From: Ehretia macrophylla
Taxonomy: Eukaryota; Streptophyta; Magnoliopsida; Boraginales; Ehretiaceae
Length of the DNA: 64,000 nucleotides
Assembly (NCBI GenBank): GCA_037974665.1
Contig: CM075773.1
Location: 35,321,080-35,385,079 of the forward strand
Direction: 5' to 3'
The notes beneath the pieces are model-generated. The model ran no database searches. It was not told where the DNA came from and was given only the letters and a program-made list of their open reading frames with translations. The position numbers and the translations under genes are program-made. Position 1 is the stretch's first letter. Every line of letters starts with the position of its first letter. Positions 49,550 through 60,790 of this stretch are shown in pieces.

Positions 49550-50085
49550 GTGATCTGCAGGGATCAATTTGTCAAATTGTTATGTCGACGAACTGAGGTT
49601 ATTTGCTGTAATTTAGCTGCTCAAACTAAAGTTGTAGCATTGGTCATTGGCAGGCGTACTGCTTCATTATGGCTTATCGATCCTATTATCTTTGACATTA
49701 GGTTGCTTTCCTCATCTTTTGATTCAATTAACTTTGAATTTGTTAGAAGTGTATGTGCTCCCGAGAAAAAAAAAAAATTTACTTTATTGCATTACATGGA
49801 TCGAGTCGAAAAACTAGACTAACTCTCTTTTGGAATCTTTGTTTGGTGATCGATAGGCTGATTGGATTCTCAATCATTTCTATCTTACCATTAGATTGTG
49901 ATGCCAATATCTTTTTTTTTTTATTTGTTTTTATCCCCCACCTCCACCAAGATTTAAAACTTAATTTTTCAACTGTTAAGGAAAGTAACTCATTACTAAA
50001 TTACTCCTGAATCTCGGGATGCTAATATCCTTCATTGTCTAGCTTTGCTTCTTGCAAATGATATGGATCCTACAGGTGTAGGATA
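49550..50085 (+). pseudogene. LINE RNase H-like fragment with an inserted short repeat
   Basis: The frame reads AAQTKVVALVIGRRTASLW and FDIRLLSSSFDSINFEFV, then breaks. RDANILHCLALLLANDMDP follows at about 50014-50070. Together these look like the end of a plant LINE RNase H domain. Near-identical GATGCCAATATC (about 49899-49910) and GATGCTAATATC (about 50018-50029) border an insert of about 105 bp that begins with a T-rich tract, as if a small element with a target duplication had landed there. Confidence 0.5.
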
Positions 50086-50630
50086 ATTCTTTTATAACTG
50101 CTTGTAATATTTCTCTTATCAGTTAATGAAATTACATTTCAATTAACAAAAAATAAAAACTTGGTAGACTAAGTATCATTTAATAGTCATAGATGCGACA
50201 GCATACGCAAGTCTTGACTTATACTTGCGAAAGTGTAATGGCGGCAGGAGAAAAACCTGAAGGTCAAATCGCGTTTTTATCTTTTCGGAATTGGAAAGGT
50301 CAAACCAATTGACTTTGTCAGTAGTGTGGTTTACTCTGGTTGGAATGGAAACTCAGTGTTTGAAACTTTGCGATTCATGGGATGTAGGTGTTGACTAAAG
50401 TACGTACATGATCCTCGCTTTAATAATTTTTGTTTTAAGTACGAGATACTTTAAAATTAATTTTTGTAATACATAATATATGTTATTTGAAAATAATGTA
50501 AAATTAATTTTACACCTTTCTTTTAATAATAATAAAAAAGTAGGTACATGACTTGTATTAACCGGGTGTTGATCAACTATAATTTTACATCATAAGATGT
50601 CAGTAGTGCTTAGATAAGTCTTTCTCTCAC

Positions 50631-50702
50631 TTTTTTTTTTATGTCCTTTTTATCAATTATTATTATAAGTTGTTATTTGATTATTCAACTCAATTCTTAC
50701 AA
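50631..50702 (-). repeat. SINE-like dispersed repeat, copy 5
   Basis: It starts with a poly-T tract on the plus strand, then 'attattattataagttgtta' and TTTGATTATTCAACTCAATT, the reverse complement of the family core. Confidence 0.45.
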
Positions 50703-51626
50703 AGCTTATCCGTCCTATTTATCATCCTATGTGGTGTATTTATCATACTAGAAAAATGAACTGGATAAATTAATGGAAAATTATACTTACTCTTCTATAT
50801 AAGGTGGAATCATCTCACATGTTATATGTATCGTATATGTGCAATGTGTTCATGACTGCCGAAAGTAACTTAAATCATGGTTACTATATATTTTTAAAAT
50901 TTAATGGAAACGGAATGATATTCCTTCGACCTGGTAACCAACAATTGTAGTATTATGTCCCGTGTCCAGAATTTTAGAGATGTAAAAGATATCGGTATCA
51001 TAAATTTAAGAAATAACTATTTGAGACTCAAATACAATGACAAAAAATGGTTAACCAAAGTTATACTTAAATTCACAATACCTTATTTTAAACCACACAC
51101 TTAATACTTAAAGTACCGATATAAGACATTACAACCACCCCGTTGAGGACTTAGAGTCCTCATCAAAGGCACAAACATACACTTTAAGACCAACAGACTT
51201 AGCGACATTACATGAGATTCTCTTTTTATAACATTTACCATTGTAAAAAATATGACGTATTTTATTTCAGAAACTTTACCTATGCTTCTTGTTTTAATGT
51301 CAACGATCAAGTAAGATGATTAAAATACGATATTTTCAATGACAGAGACTTCCCAACAACTCATAAAATATCAATCTATCAAATAGGATTACATTTCATT
51401 CTTCATTCCATTGATTGTCTAACAAGCTTGTTCTTACTACTCTTGTGAATACTTAAGATTAATTAAAGGAAAAATGTTTGCAATTGTAAAGCTTTGATCA
51501 ATGTATTTTGAAAGGGTAGATGAAATATTAATGCAGTCTAAAATTCAAAATGTCCAAAGAATTAAATTTCTGTTTCACCTTATCTGGTAATTTGACGACA
51601 GGTTAGTAAATAAGTTTTTTTTTTGG

Positions 51627-51717
51627 GTAAATAGCACCACAACCCCCTGTGCTTTAACAAGAATGCACATGACCTTCCCTATGGTTTAAAAGTGCACCAG
51701 AACCCCCTATGATTTTC
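51627..51717. mobile_element. Solo end of a MULE-type element (copy B family)
   Basis: GGGTAAATAGCACCACAACC, CCCTGTGCTTTAACAAGAAT and GTGCACCAGAACCCCCTAT match the left end of the element at 5603. The sequence then stops matching and no opposite arm is found nearby. Confidence 0.75.
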
Positions 51718-51903
51718 GTGCCTATAATTATCTTAGACAAACTTGGAAACGAAAAACAAAAGCAACAAGGAGATTGTGCATCCATTCACATAAATTTTCA
51801 CGAGGTTTATGAATTTTTGTATAATTTGTATTTTAATTAACAAAAGTAATTCCTCTTATGCTCTCTTCAAACATTTACCTTGTTGACATCTTAGAATTTG
51901 GCC

Positions 51904-51992
51904 TTTTTTTTTGTATAATAGAGATTGAGGTTGTAATTTAAACTCAATTTTTTTAATTATAATAGGTCAATACTTCATCATTCCTTATCTCT
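51904..51992 (-). repeat. SINE-like dispersed repeat, copy 6
   Basis: A poly-T tract, GTATAATAGAGATTGAGGTT, GTAATTTAAACTCAA and AATTATAATAGGTCAATACT match the reverse complement of the family (compare 28839 and 48926). Confidence 0.5.
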
Positions 51993-52761
51993 TAAATAGA
52001 ATTTGGCTATTTTAATGTACGTATTCTTGCACAAGTTATTTTTTGGAACTTTACAGCTTGGCATGCAAATCATCTCGCATGCTTGCATTATTTATGATAG
52101 GTCGCATGCTTACATATTAATTATTATAGAAACTAGCGTCAGATTGACATCGAGATTGCGAAAAGGAACTAAGCAATTAAATATTTTGCCACGACATAGA
52201 AAAGCTCTAATTTCTTTACGAATTTCTTTACTAAGGTGTATGCCTTTTTCAGGTGTACTCTTTAATAATATCTAGATAGCTTTTGAACTTTTGCATTCAT
52301 GTACATTCTGATAAAAAAACTCTGATAAAAAACTATGTAATATCTTATCTCTTGCAACAAACAATTGAACACTTAATTGATCTCATTTCATAATAGATCT
52401 CGATGTTACTCATCCTTTCGATTATTACTGATTCAAATAATACGTGAGTTAAGTACTTAATTAACTTTATGAGGCAATTCCATTCTTGTTTACGCAAAAG
52501 TCCATCATCAAGAGAAGAAAAGAAGAATTGGAAAGGGCATTCATGACTGAAAACTTCTCTTGATCATAGGAAAAAAAATATAATTTGTACAAGAAACGTC
52601 TCTGACAAGATGTCAAAAGAGCAAAAAAAATTGCCATCAACTAAATTTTCTTTAAGCCAAAAAAAAAAAAAGGAAAAGCTCTTTAAAAAAATCCAACATT
52701 GACTGCATGGTGCGGCCAACATGTCATAGCATTCTCACCACCACCACTAAGGCACTAATGC

Positions 52762-53283
52762 TTATGCTTTGATCCAACTCCACCATCCACGACACCTTCC
52801 GCCACCACTTGCGGCGGCGATCCTCATTTTAACATTCTCAAATTGTGATTTCTGACAAGGAATCAGGATCCCACCTTGATGATTGAACCCATACACCTTC
52901 TCAGCCTCCCTTAACAAGTCAGCAAACAATGGGTGATTAAAGTAAATCACAGGCACCAAGACCCTACACGTGTCATCCTCTTTATCTCCCACGTACACAG
53001 CCAAATGCCCTTTGGGTACACTCACTGGCGGCCTCCTAACTGGTTCTTGCCCGACCCGAATGTAACCCGAATGCTTCTTCGCAAAGCACAGACTTTTATT
53101 TGCTCCATGCTTCAATGAACGCCCCCATTTGCAAACCTTTGACATAGCTCTAGAAGCTATACTAGCTCTAGACTTTATTCTTCTTCGATGGATAAACAAT
53201 TTGAACACTTTGACCAGCCGTTGACCTAGCCTAAAACCTCTAGTTTTTCTCATCATTTTCTTGATAAAAATGGAAGATATCAA
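52762..53283 (-). CDS. SAUR: SAUR-family auxin-responsive protein
   Basis: Intronless gene of up to 173 aa. The SAUR domain spans about residues 85-160: VPKGHLAVYVGDKEDDTCRV, LVPVIYFNHPLFADLLREAE, KVYGFNHQGGILIPC. The N-terminal basic part (MRKTRGFRLGQRLVKVFKLF) is shared with longer SAURs. The true start may be Met10 or Met11 (53256 or 53253) rather than 53283, since MMRKTRGFRLG looks like the family N terminus. SAURs are small auxin-induced proteins, many of which promote cell expansion through PP2C-D phosphatase inhibition; whether this long member does so is unknown. A TATA-like CTATAAAA lies at about 53589-53596 on the minus strand. No AuxRE was confirmed. Confidence 0.93.
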   Translation of the reverse strand: MISSIFIKKMMRKTRGFRLGQRLVKVFKLFIHRRRIKSRASIASRAMSKVCKWGRSLKHGANKSLCFAKKHSGYIRVGQEPVRRPPVSVPKGHLAVYVGDKEDDTCRVLVPVIYFNHPLFADLLREAEKVYGFNHQGGILIPCQKSQFENVKMRIAAASGGGRCRGWWSWIKA

Positions 53284-53833
53284 AAGGGTTTGTAGCTAAA
53301 CAAGTGCTCTCAAAAGGGTTGGTCACAGATTCTTCAAAGGATCTGATCAGCAATTAACATCCCTTAGCTAGAATTAGCCATACGTAACGTATTTGTACTT
53401 TTAAAGTGTGCTTTTTTGATCTTGTTTTGTATGTATATATTATTGTTTGTTGAGATGTTTTGGCTTTTTATGGCATGGTAATAGTGATGATAATGGCTAG
53501 TCTTGGTAGTGGAGGTAATGAGAGATTCTTGGACTTGAACAACACAACACACCGAAGAATGAGGTTCTTTTGATGATATGTGAAGGGCTTTTATAGTTAT
53601 AGAGTTGAGAAAGGTTCAAAAAAACATGGCAGAATTAAGAATATTAAAAGACCTTACAAAAGACTTGGTCGGCACACGAACGTGCATGTGATATACCTGA
53701 AAGGAGTGTTGCCCTGTTGGATTTTGAGATTAGATAGACAAGACAGAATGGTCAGCTAAATCGACGCTACGATACTTCGGCTGTATGGAGACGAAGGGGT
53801 CAATGAAACAGAAAGTTTGCCACTAGACGTTTA

Positions 53834-54167
53834 GGCTATTTTCAATGGAGTTTTTAAAATATAAATTTTTTTTAATTTGAGTATTTTTAGAGACTCCAGT
53901 CTCTAAAATTAATACTATTCATGACAAAAGTACGTGGGGTTCACCACTTTTGGCTTAAAAGATGCTAATATAGAGACCCAGTCTCTATTTTTTTAACAAA
54001 TTTGTGGAAGAAAATGGAGACTGGGTCTCTATTTTGACATCTTTTAAGCAAAAAGTGGTAGACCCCACGTACTTTTGTCATGAATAGTGTTGTTTTTAGA
54101 GATTGAAGTCTCTAAAAATACCTAAATAAGAAAATTTTTGCATTTGAAAACTCCATTGAGGATGCCC
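53834..54167. mobile_element. Tourist/PIF-Harbinger-like MITE
   Basis: The terminal inverted repeats GGCTATTTTCAATGGAG and (reverse complement of the right end) GGGCATCCTCAATGGAG are flanked by TTA on both sides (53831-53833 and 54168-54170). The arms mirror each other over most of the 334 bp, including GAGACTGGGTCTCTAT and GACCCCACGTACTTTTGTC. A TTA duplication with a GG(G)C-start TIR fits PIF/Harbinger MITEs. Confidence 0.85.
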
Positions 54168-54170
54168 TTA

Positions 54171-56379
54171 GTGGCAACTTATATGCTAGAGATTACTTGT
54201 TTTATTTTTGCTATTATATATATGTATTATATTATTTTAGTCCCTCTCTCGAATTAAAAAAAAAATTTAAAAAAGAATGTTACTGGTATATTGTGTTTGA
54301 TGTTAAAATAATTAAAAAGTTTATATTTTTGGTAAAGTGATTCATTTATATTTTGAGTTCGAATCCGTCGAAATTTAATTTTTTATATTTAATTAATTTA
54401 AATCATATTTTATTTTAAAAAATCATGAATTTCGAGTTTGAAACTACTGGTGTAATCCCAAACAGTATTTTTCATTTGTAAAAAAGAAACATCATCATTA
54501 ATTGATGTTTATTATTTTATGGTGGATCACTATGGAGGAAGCAAGATTTTTTAATGGACTCATTGTCTTGGATATTGACCTATTTGCATGTTAACCAAAA
54601 CCTATATTGATGAATAAAAATTGACAATTTGAGCAAAAAGAGGGCAGGCTCTTGCGTTCAGCTTCTTGGTTGCTGATCCACATAATAGGCAAGTGAAAAC
54701 AAGCCACATGAAGATTAAGATGGTTCCATTACTTGAGTACATGTAGTGCTACAGATTTTGCCACTATATATTGATTTCAAGTAGGGACGGAATCATAAAT
54801 TTAAAATTAAGAAGTCAAAATTCAATTAAAAAAATAAAATAAAAAACCGGATATATTTTTGTAAATTAAAAAAAATATTACTTATATTTTTTTTTTCTAA
54901 ATTTTGGGGGCCACCCCGGTCCCCTAGTACCGCCCCTAATTCCAAATATATGGTTCAAATCCAATCAAAAATTTATAATAACTGAAAAAAAATATATAGA
55001 TCATAGTGAGGTACATTGAATACAAAAATTTTACATTGCCAATTGGAAAAGCATATACATATAGGTTATAGCAAATACAAGTAAATGACGACTACGCAAA
55101 CTATTCTCCACTCTAAGTTTTGCGTGCCATGTCTGTTTGAACCGCCGGAAGATTTCTGAATTTGGGTCAATAGAATGGAGTGCTGGACCATGAAAGATTT
55201 GGAATCCCTAAAGTAGATTGAAACTCTTCACTCAACCACACACGTGGCCTTCAATACCCTCAAACATTTATCTCGTTTTGGCACATGCGTATGTCCATAT
55301 CCGACCTTCTACTTTCTCACGAATCCGTTTAGGACAATGTTATATCTTAACTTTTACACGATATTGTTTATTATTTATTTCTCTTTAGGGGTGAATTTAC
55401 AAATTTTTGCTCAGTAAATGTTAAAAAATACAATTTAACGTTATATATAAATAATTTTTTTTAATAGAGGTTAATTAATTTTTTAGTCTAAAAATATCTT
55501 TAAAATGCACATATTACAACTCTAACGTAACTCACCCCTCAGTAACTATATTCTTGGGGTCAGTGCGAATTGCAATCCCTATTAGCCCCAAATAAATTCC
55601 CCCTCCCTTTCATATAACTATTGTTACATTACTCGTTGTTTCTAAACCAATGAGTCTCTTATATATGCTACATGCAATATAAGATCGTATTAGATATTAA
55701 AGACGAAGTGAAGTTTGAGTAATACAATTTAAGTAATATATATATATATATATATATTAAAGAAAAAAGTGAGACATACTTTTTGCTAGTGGCCCTCTAA
55801 GAATGGCATTGGGTGTTAAATAGAACAATTTCGAGTTGCAAACATAACCGAAAGAAAGTAGGCAATTGAAAAGGAAAAAGGTAGGGATAACTGATTAAAG
55901 GAGAGGAGGATAGCTACTTTGGAAGAGCAAGTTGATGAGAAGCCTAAATCTTTTGAAAAATCTTGCTAAAAAGGCTTAAAAGCATACATGTTTAACATTT
56001 GATTTTTTTCAAATAATATTCCTAGTTGCGAAAATTATATCCAATCATTTAACCACATAGGCATTTGTCACGTTTCCACAAATGGAAAAGGATGGAAAAA
56101 GAAGGTGGTCGATTTTTGGAAACCACCTGGCTATATACAGAAATGCTTTGCTAATATGCCTTTTCTAGTGAGAAAATTCTTCAAAACGGTAGCTAACTGT
56201 TTATGCTGGGGTGCATTTTATAATTTTGCTCAAGTTATGAGTAAAATGTTTTTGATAGTTCTGTGCTTGAAAGACTGACCCTTTGACTATTTTCTAATTG
56301 CTATTTTTTGCTGAAATGATATGAAAACCGTTGTCCTTTCTGGATAAGTTATAGAAAAGGTTCTTTATTAATTTAAAAA
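54171..56379. other. Intergenic, AT-rich
   Basis: No gene is recognised. An (AT)n tract lies at about 55737-55758. GAGTTCGAATCCGTCG (about 54355-54370) resembles a Pol III B box and could mark an old tRNA-derived SINE. Confidence 0.5.
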
Positions 56380-56775
56380 GGGGAAAAAATTATTTTAGTC
56401 CTTGAGTAATATATTAAGTCCCAAATAGGTTCTTGTGTATTTGAAAAACCCTTCACAAGTCCTTTACATTTAAAAAACTCTTCACAATTTCATTTTTGCC
56501 CTTAGTGGATGCTGACATGGATAAGCATGGCTGTATTTTTCTTGCCTCTTGCAAAAATATGACTGGAACTTAAAGAAAAAATAAAAAATATTGATAAATA
56601 TTATATATATATTTTTTGGTCATGCTGAATTTTTATTGCTTCAACGAGATTCCATTTTTTTCGACCAAAAAAAAAAAAAAAAAAAAACGAGATTTCAGTT
56701 TTGTTAGTTTTGAAATGCTGAATTTTTATTGCCTCATGCAACGATATAGTGGGAATTGGGTATTTGTTAAACCAA

Positions 56776-56845
<70 letters not shown>

Positions 56846-57315
56846 TTTTTTCCAGGCATTTTTTTGGTTAAAAAATGTTTTTTGCAAATAAATTTTTTAA
56901 CCAAAAAATATTTTTTAACCAAAAAAAAAGCCTGGGAAAAAAACCAATATATCGTTGCATGAGGCAATAAAAATTCAGCATTTCAAAACTAACAAAACTG
57001 AAATCTCGTTTTTTTTTTTTTTTTTTTTTGGTCGAAAAAAATGGAATCTCGTTGAAGCAATAAAAATTCAGCATGACAAAAAAATATATATATAATGTTT
57101 ATCAATATTTTTTATTTTTTCTTTAAGTTTCAGCCATATTCTTGCAAGAGGCAAGAAAAATACAGCCATGCTTGTCCATGTCAGCATCCACTAAGGGCAA
57201 AAATGGAATTGTGAAGAGTTTTTTAAATGTAAAGGACTTGTGAAGGGTTTTTCAAATACACAAGGACCTATTTGGGACTTAATATATTACTCAAGGACTA
57301 AAATGGTTTTTTCCC
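56380..57315. mobile_element. MULE-type near-perfect hairpin element (copy E)
   Basis: The left end GGGGAAAAAATTATTTTAGT is mirrored at the right (…GGTTTTTTCCC), and the two arms match almost base for base to a central (TA)n near 56780-56841. A perfect 9-bp duplication ATTTAAAAA flanks it (56371-56379 and 57316-57324). The arms are so similar that the same peptide (MLNFYCFNEIPFFSTKKK) is readable from 56616 plus and 57074 minus. There is no transposase. Confidence 0.88.
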
Positions 57316-58260
57316 ATTTAAAAACTGTACTATCTATGAGGTAGAGATAGAGGAAGAGGTAAGAACTGAAGATTTTGACTCCACTTATAGATAAAGATAT
57401 GAGGGGTGGTAAATCTCATAGAATAATTGTTGTTTAACGTGTTTTGCCTCCCTAAAAAAAAAAAAAAAAAACACAAAGTTTTGTGTCCTATTTACATGAC
57501 TATCTTCATGTTTGTAGTCATAAGATGTTGAGGCCCATATTCAATTGTCTTGAGAAATCCATTAAAGTTTTCCTTCTTATTTTTATAATTAACTTAAAAC
57601 AGTACTGGCTAATATATTCGTCGTTTCTTCGTAAAATATACTTACAACAGCGTTATATGGCAACAAAATTACTTAGGAAACCATCTTTCAGATAATACAA
57701 ATCCAGTTTCTTGACAGAGTTTGTCTATTAATTAAGTGTTTGATATACCAAACATTAAGTAGACGACGATGATGTTTTCCGCAGATTCTGCCAATTTGTC
57801 TTCCCAGCACCACGCAGGGATCTAAAGTACACAATAAATTTTTAAACAAATGAAAAACATAATATAAGAATTAATATATCAACACACGGGTGCATATAAT
57901 TGATTTACAGTGTTGGTAATCGAGCTCTGCGAGTTGGGTTTCACGTCATCCAAGGAAAATTAATTTACAGTGTTTGATGATTGATAAGATAACGTCTAAC
58001 CTGCCAGATCAACACACAAAAACTGAAGTCATTCTAAGTCATTAGTGAGCTAATTAACAGATTTAGTTAAAGGCTCAAGTTAGCTAAGTATACAAGAGTT
58101 ATAGGAAGTGGAAGCTAGCAATAAATTGATTGTAGATAGCACGTGTGTAAAATCCACTACTATAATTAGTAGCTCGTGTATCAAAATCAGTAATGAAAAT
58201 CACATAAAAGACCTCACCGTCTTATCGATCTCATTTTTCTCTCTTCTGCCATTTTTTTTT
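57316..58260. other. Intergenic, with a possible Copia 5' LTR at about 57971-58250
   Basis: TGTTTGATGATTGATAAGAT at 57971 to CTTCTGCCA near 58251 has LTR-like composition and lies ahead of the gag at 63232, separated from it by the CACTA element. No primer-binding site was found and no second LTR is in the window, so this is weak. No gene is recognised. Confidence 0.3.
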
Positions 58261-58289
58261 CACTACAAAAAAAACTGAATTTTGTGAGA

Positions 58290-58860
58290 GACAGTTCCCC
58301 TCACCGTGCCGTTGCCAATTTGGAATTTGCGACGGCACGGTGAGGGGAAACGTCCGTCAGACACGAGGTGGTCGCCAAAATCTTGCCCCTCACAAAGTCG
58401 TCACCGTATTGCGACGGCTCGTCACCAGGCCGTTACCAATGATTGCCTTCACCGAGCCCTCGCCAATCTTTCCCCTCGCCAACTTAACCCATCACCAGAC
58501 CGTCACCAATGATTGCCGTCACCGAGCCCTCGCCAATCTTTCCCATCACTAAACCCTCGCTAACTTAACCCGTCACCAAGCTGTCACTAATCTTTCCCGT
58601 CCCTAGGCCATTACCAATGATAGTCGTCACTGAGCCCTCGCCAATCTTTCCCCTCACTAAGCCCTCGCCAACTTAACCCGTCACCAAGCTGTCACTAATC
58701 TTTCTCGTCCTCAGGCCGTCACCAATGATAGTCGTCACTGAGCCCTCACCAATCTTTCCCCTCACTAAGCCCTCCCCAACTTAACCTGTCACCAAGCCTT
58801 TGCCAACTTAACCAGTCACCAAGCCCTCACCAAAATTGTCGTCGCCAAGTCCTAGCCATT
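58290..58860. repeat. CACTA left subterminal repeats
   Basis: Variable-spaced copies of CGTCACCAATGATTG, GAGCCCTCGCCAATCTTTCC and CGCCAACTTAACCCGTCACC form a C-rich array. Such arrays bind the transposase in characterised CACTA elements. Spacing is irregular and the units degenerate, so this is not a CRISPR array. Confidence 0.85.
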
Positions 58861-58869
58861 CTCCAAGAA

Positions 58870-60790
58870 TCAACCTGCAAATCTCATTACTACCATCGAC
58901 TAGTACAATTCTTCACTTCTGCATTTAGCAGTATATGTATATTGTGTGGACACACTTATGTACAATTGCAGTTTTAAACTGGATGCCTTCAAGCATTTTT
59001 GGCACCTGCAGTAGATCCATTATTTTTTTTTTCTCTCCTTCACTTTAAACAACAACTTGAGTTCAATATGTACGAATAAAAAAACAATAAACTGTGTGTG
59101 AGATTACATAGAACTACCCCTTCAAAAGAGAGGACAAGGAAGATTACCATACCAGGTTGGGGAGAAGATCAACCCAACTTGGTCAATTCTCCACTCAATT
59201 CCCTTTTGACTAGCTGAAGAATCTCAATTTCCTGCAACAAGGAAAAGAGATGAATAGGAAAGAGATATTCACAATCATTTGTTGAGCATATAAAAGAAAA
59301 TATAAGTTCTTAATGAGAAAATCTGTAAAAATTTCTATGGGTATTCCACTGTTCTACATAGCATGTAAATAAGAAAGTTTGGAACAATCACTTTGTTTTC
59401 TTATTTGGTAATTTCTAGAACAATCAAAGAACTAAAAACATAGAATGTAATTGAAGTTATTGAAAGCATTGAATATGATTTATGAAGATTTAACAAGCCA
59501 TAAATATCATTATAACCTGCTTTTATTGTAAACATTGTGGATTTCTAGTGACCTAAGGATTAAACAAAAACAAAACCTATATGCCTCAAGTTGTTGAAAG
59601 ATTGTATGCAGTGAAGATGAGATCTAGATGCCATTTTATGCAAAACTATCAAGCTTTCGATTCTCTACTTGTAAATTGTTTCAGTTTGCTCTTGGTCATG
59701 AAAAAGCAAATAGTCATCTCGAATCAATCACTATATCTTTTGTCTTACTATCTAATACTTGTTCAAAAGCTTATTACATTAACAGAATGATGATACTGAC
59801 GTGCATGACCAGAGCACTTTCACTTTACTTTTTTGTCATTGATGAACAATTTATTACATGAATCAGAAGGCAACTGCAACTAATTTCAAATACGTGCTCT
59901 ACTAAAGTAAGCAACTTTTATGATATTTTGGTTTGAGAATGTGGGAATTTAGGCTCTTAACCACTTTTATTTATCAATTTGGAAATGGATGCAGTTTTAT
60001 CAACAAGAATCTGTGACATTATGCTCATACTCATAAACTATAAAACTCTGTAAACTAAAACTCTGATAAAACTCTGTAATTATGTGTATATCTGTTCTAA
60101 TCCCCTAATTTCGATTAGCATGAAATTACTGATAAAACTCTGTAATTATATGTATATCTGTTTTATATAATTGCATGTATATCTGTTCTATGTCCATATA
60201 ACTACTTCTATCGGATTTGAACATAATAATATTTTTTCAAGTAAACTAAATTCAACTCATAAGCAATTCAATTCACATATAGGCTAATAACAAGTTCATA
60301 ATTCACAATTCACAAAAATTCAAAGGAAAAAAAATCAAAAAGTTAAGAACTTTATACTCAAAAACCAAAAAGAAGATCTATAAACAGTCAACTAGCTCAA
60401 TTATCAACTCAAAAAGCTAAAATTTCACACCTATGCATAACACTTAATTATATATCCTAGCAAAAAAACACTTAATTATATATAAATAAATTTGCTACTC
60501 AATTATCCATTAATTACTAGCTAAAACATCTATAAATAGTGAATTATAATATGATATAATATTTGTAAATATTAGTGTGTGTGTGTGTGTGTGTAGAGAA
60601 GCCATCTAAACACAAGAATAGCAATACAATCAGTGAACTCCATTTGCATATCCACTTAAATAGATAAAAACTTGAAATTAACCAATAAAACAAAATTGTA
60701 ATAAGTATTTCACAAAATCGCTACACATATTCATGAAAAAAAAATCTATTAAACAAATAATAAAGCAAAATGAAGCCACAAAAGCCTTAC
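58870..60790. other. CACTA interior, left half
   Basis: AT-rich, with a (GT)n tract at about 60575-60592. Minus strand 59232-59170 has an acceptor-like TTCCTTGTTGCAG followed by a short open stretch EIEILQLVKRELSGELTKLG and a stop, which could be a last-exon scrap of an unidentified gene. Nothing resembling transposase was recognised. Confidence 0.5.

Larger units (their letters stand above)
50086..52761. other. Intergenic; SINE-like and MULE-end scraps
   Basis: AT-rich, containing the minus-strand SINE-like copies at 50631-50702 and 51904-51992 and a single MULE-type end at 51627-51717. No gene is recognised. Its last 100-200 bp is the likely 3' flank of the SAUR gene. Confidence 0.55.

Noticed and set aside
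56616-57074. Two near-identical small peptides on opposite strands
   Set aside because: A consequence of the near-perfect inverted repeat, not a duplicated gene.
58306-58860. Regularly repeated C-rich units that could suggest a CRISPR array or a coding repeat
   Set aside because: Spacing is irregular, units are degenerate, and they lie just inside a CACTA terminus, where subterminal repeats are expected.
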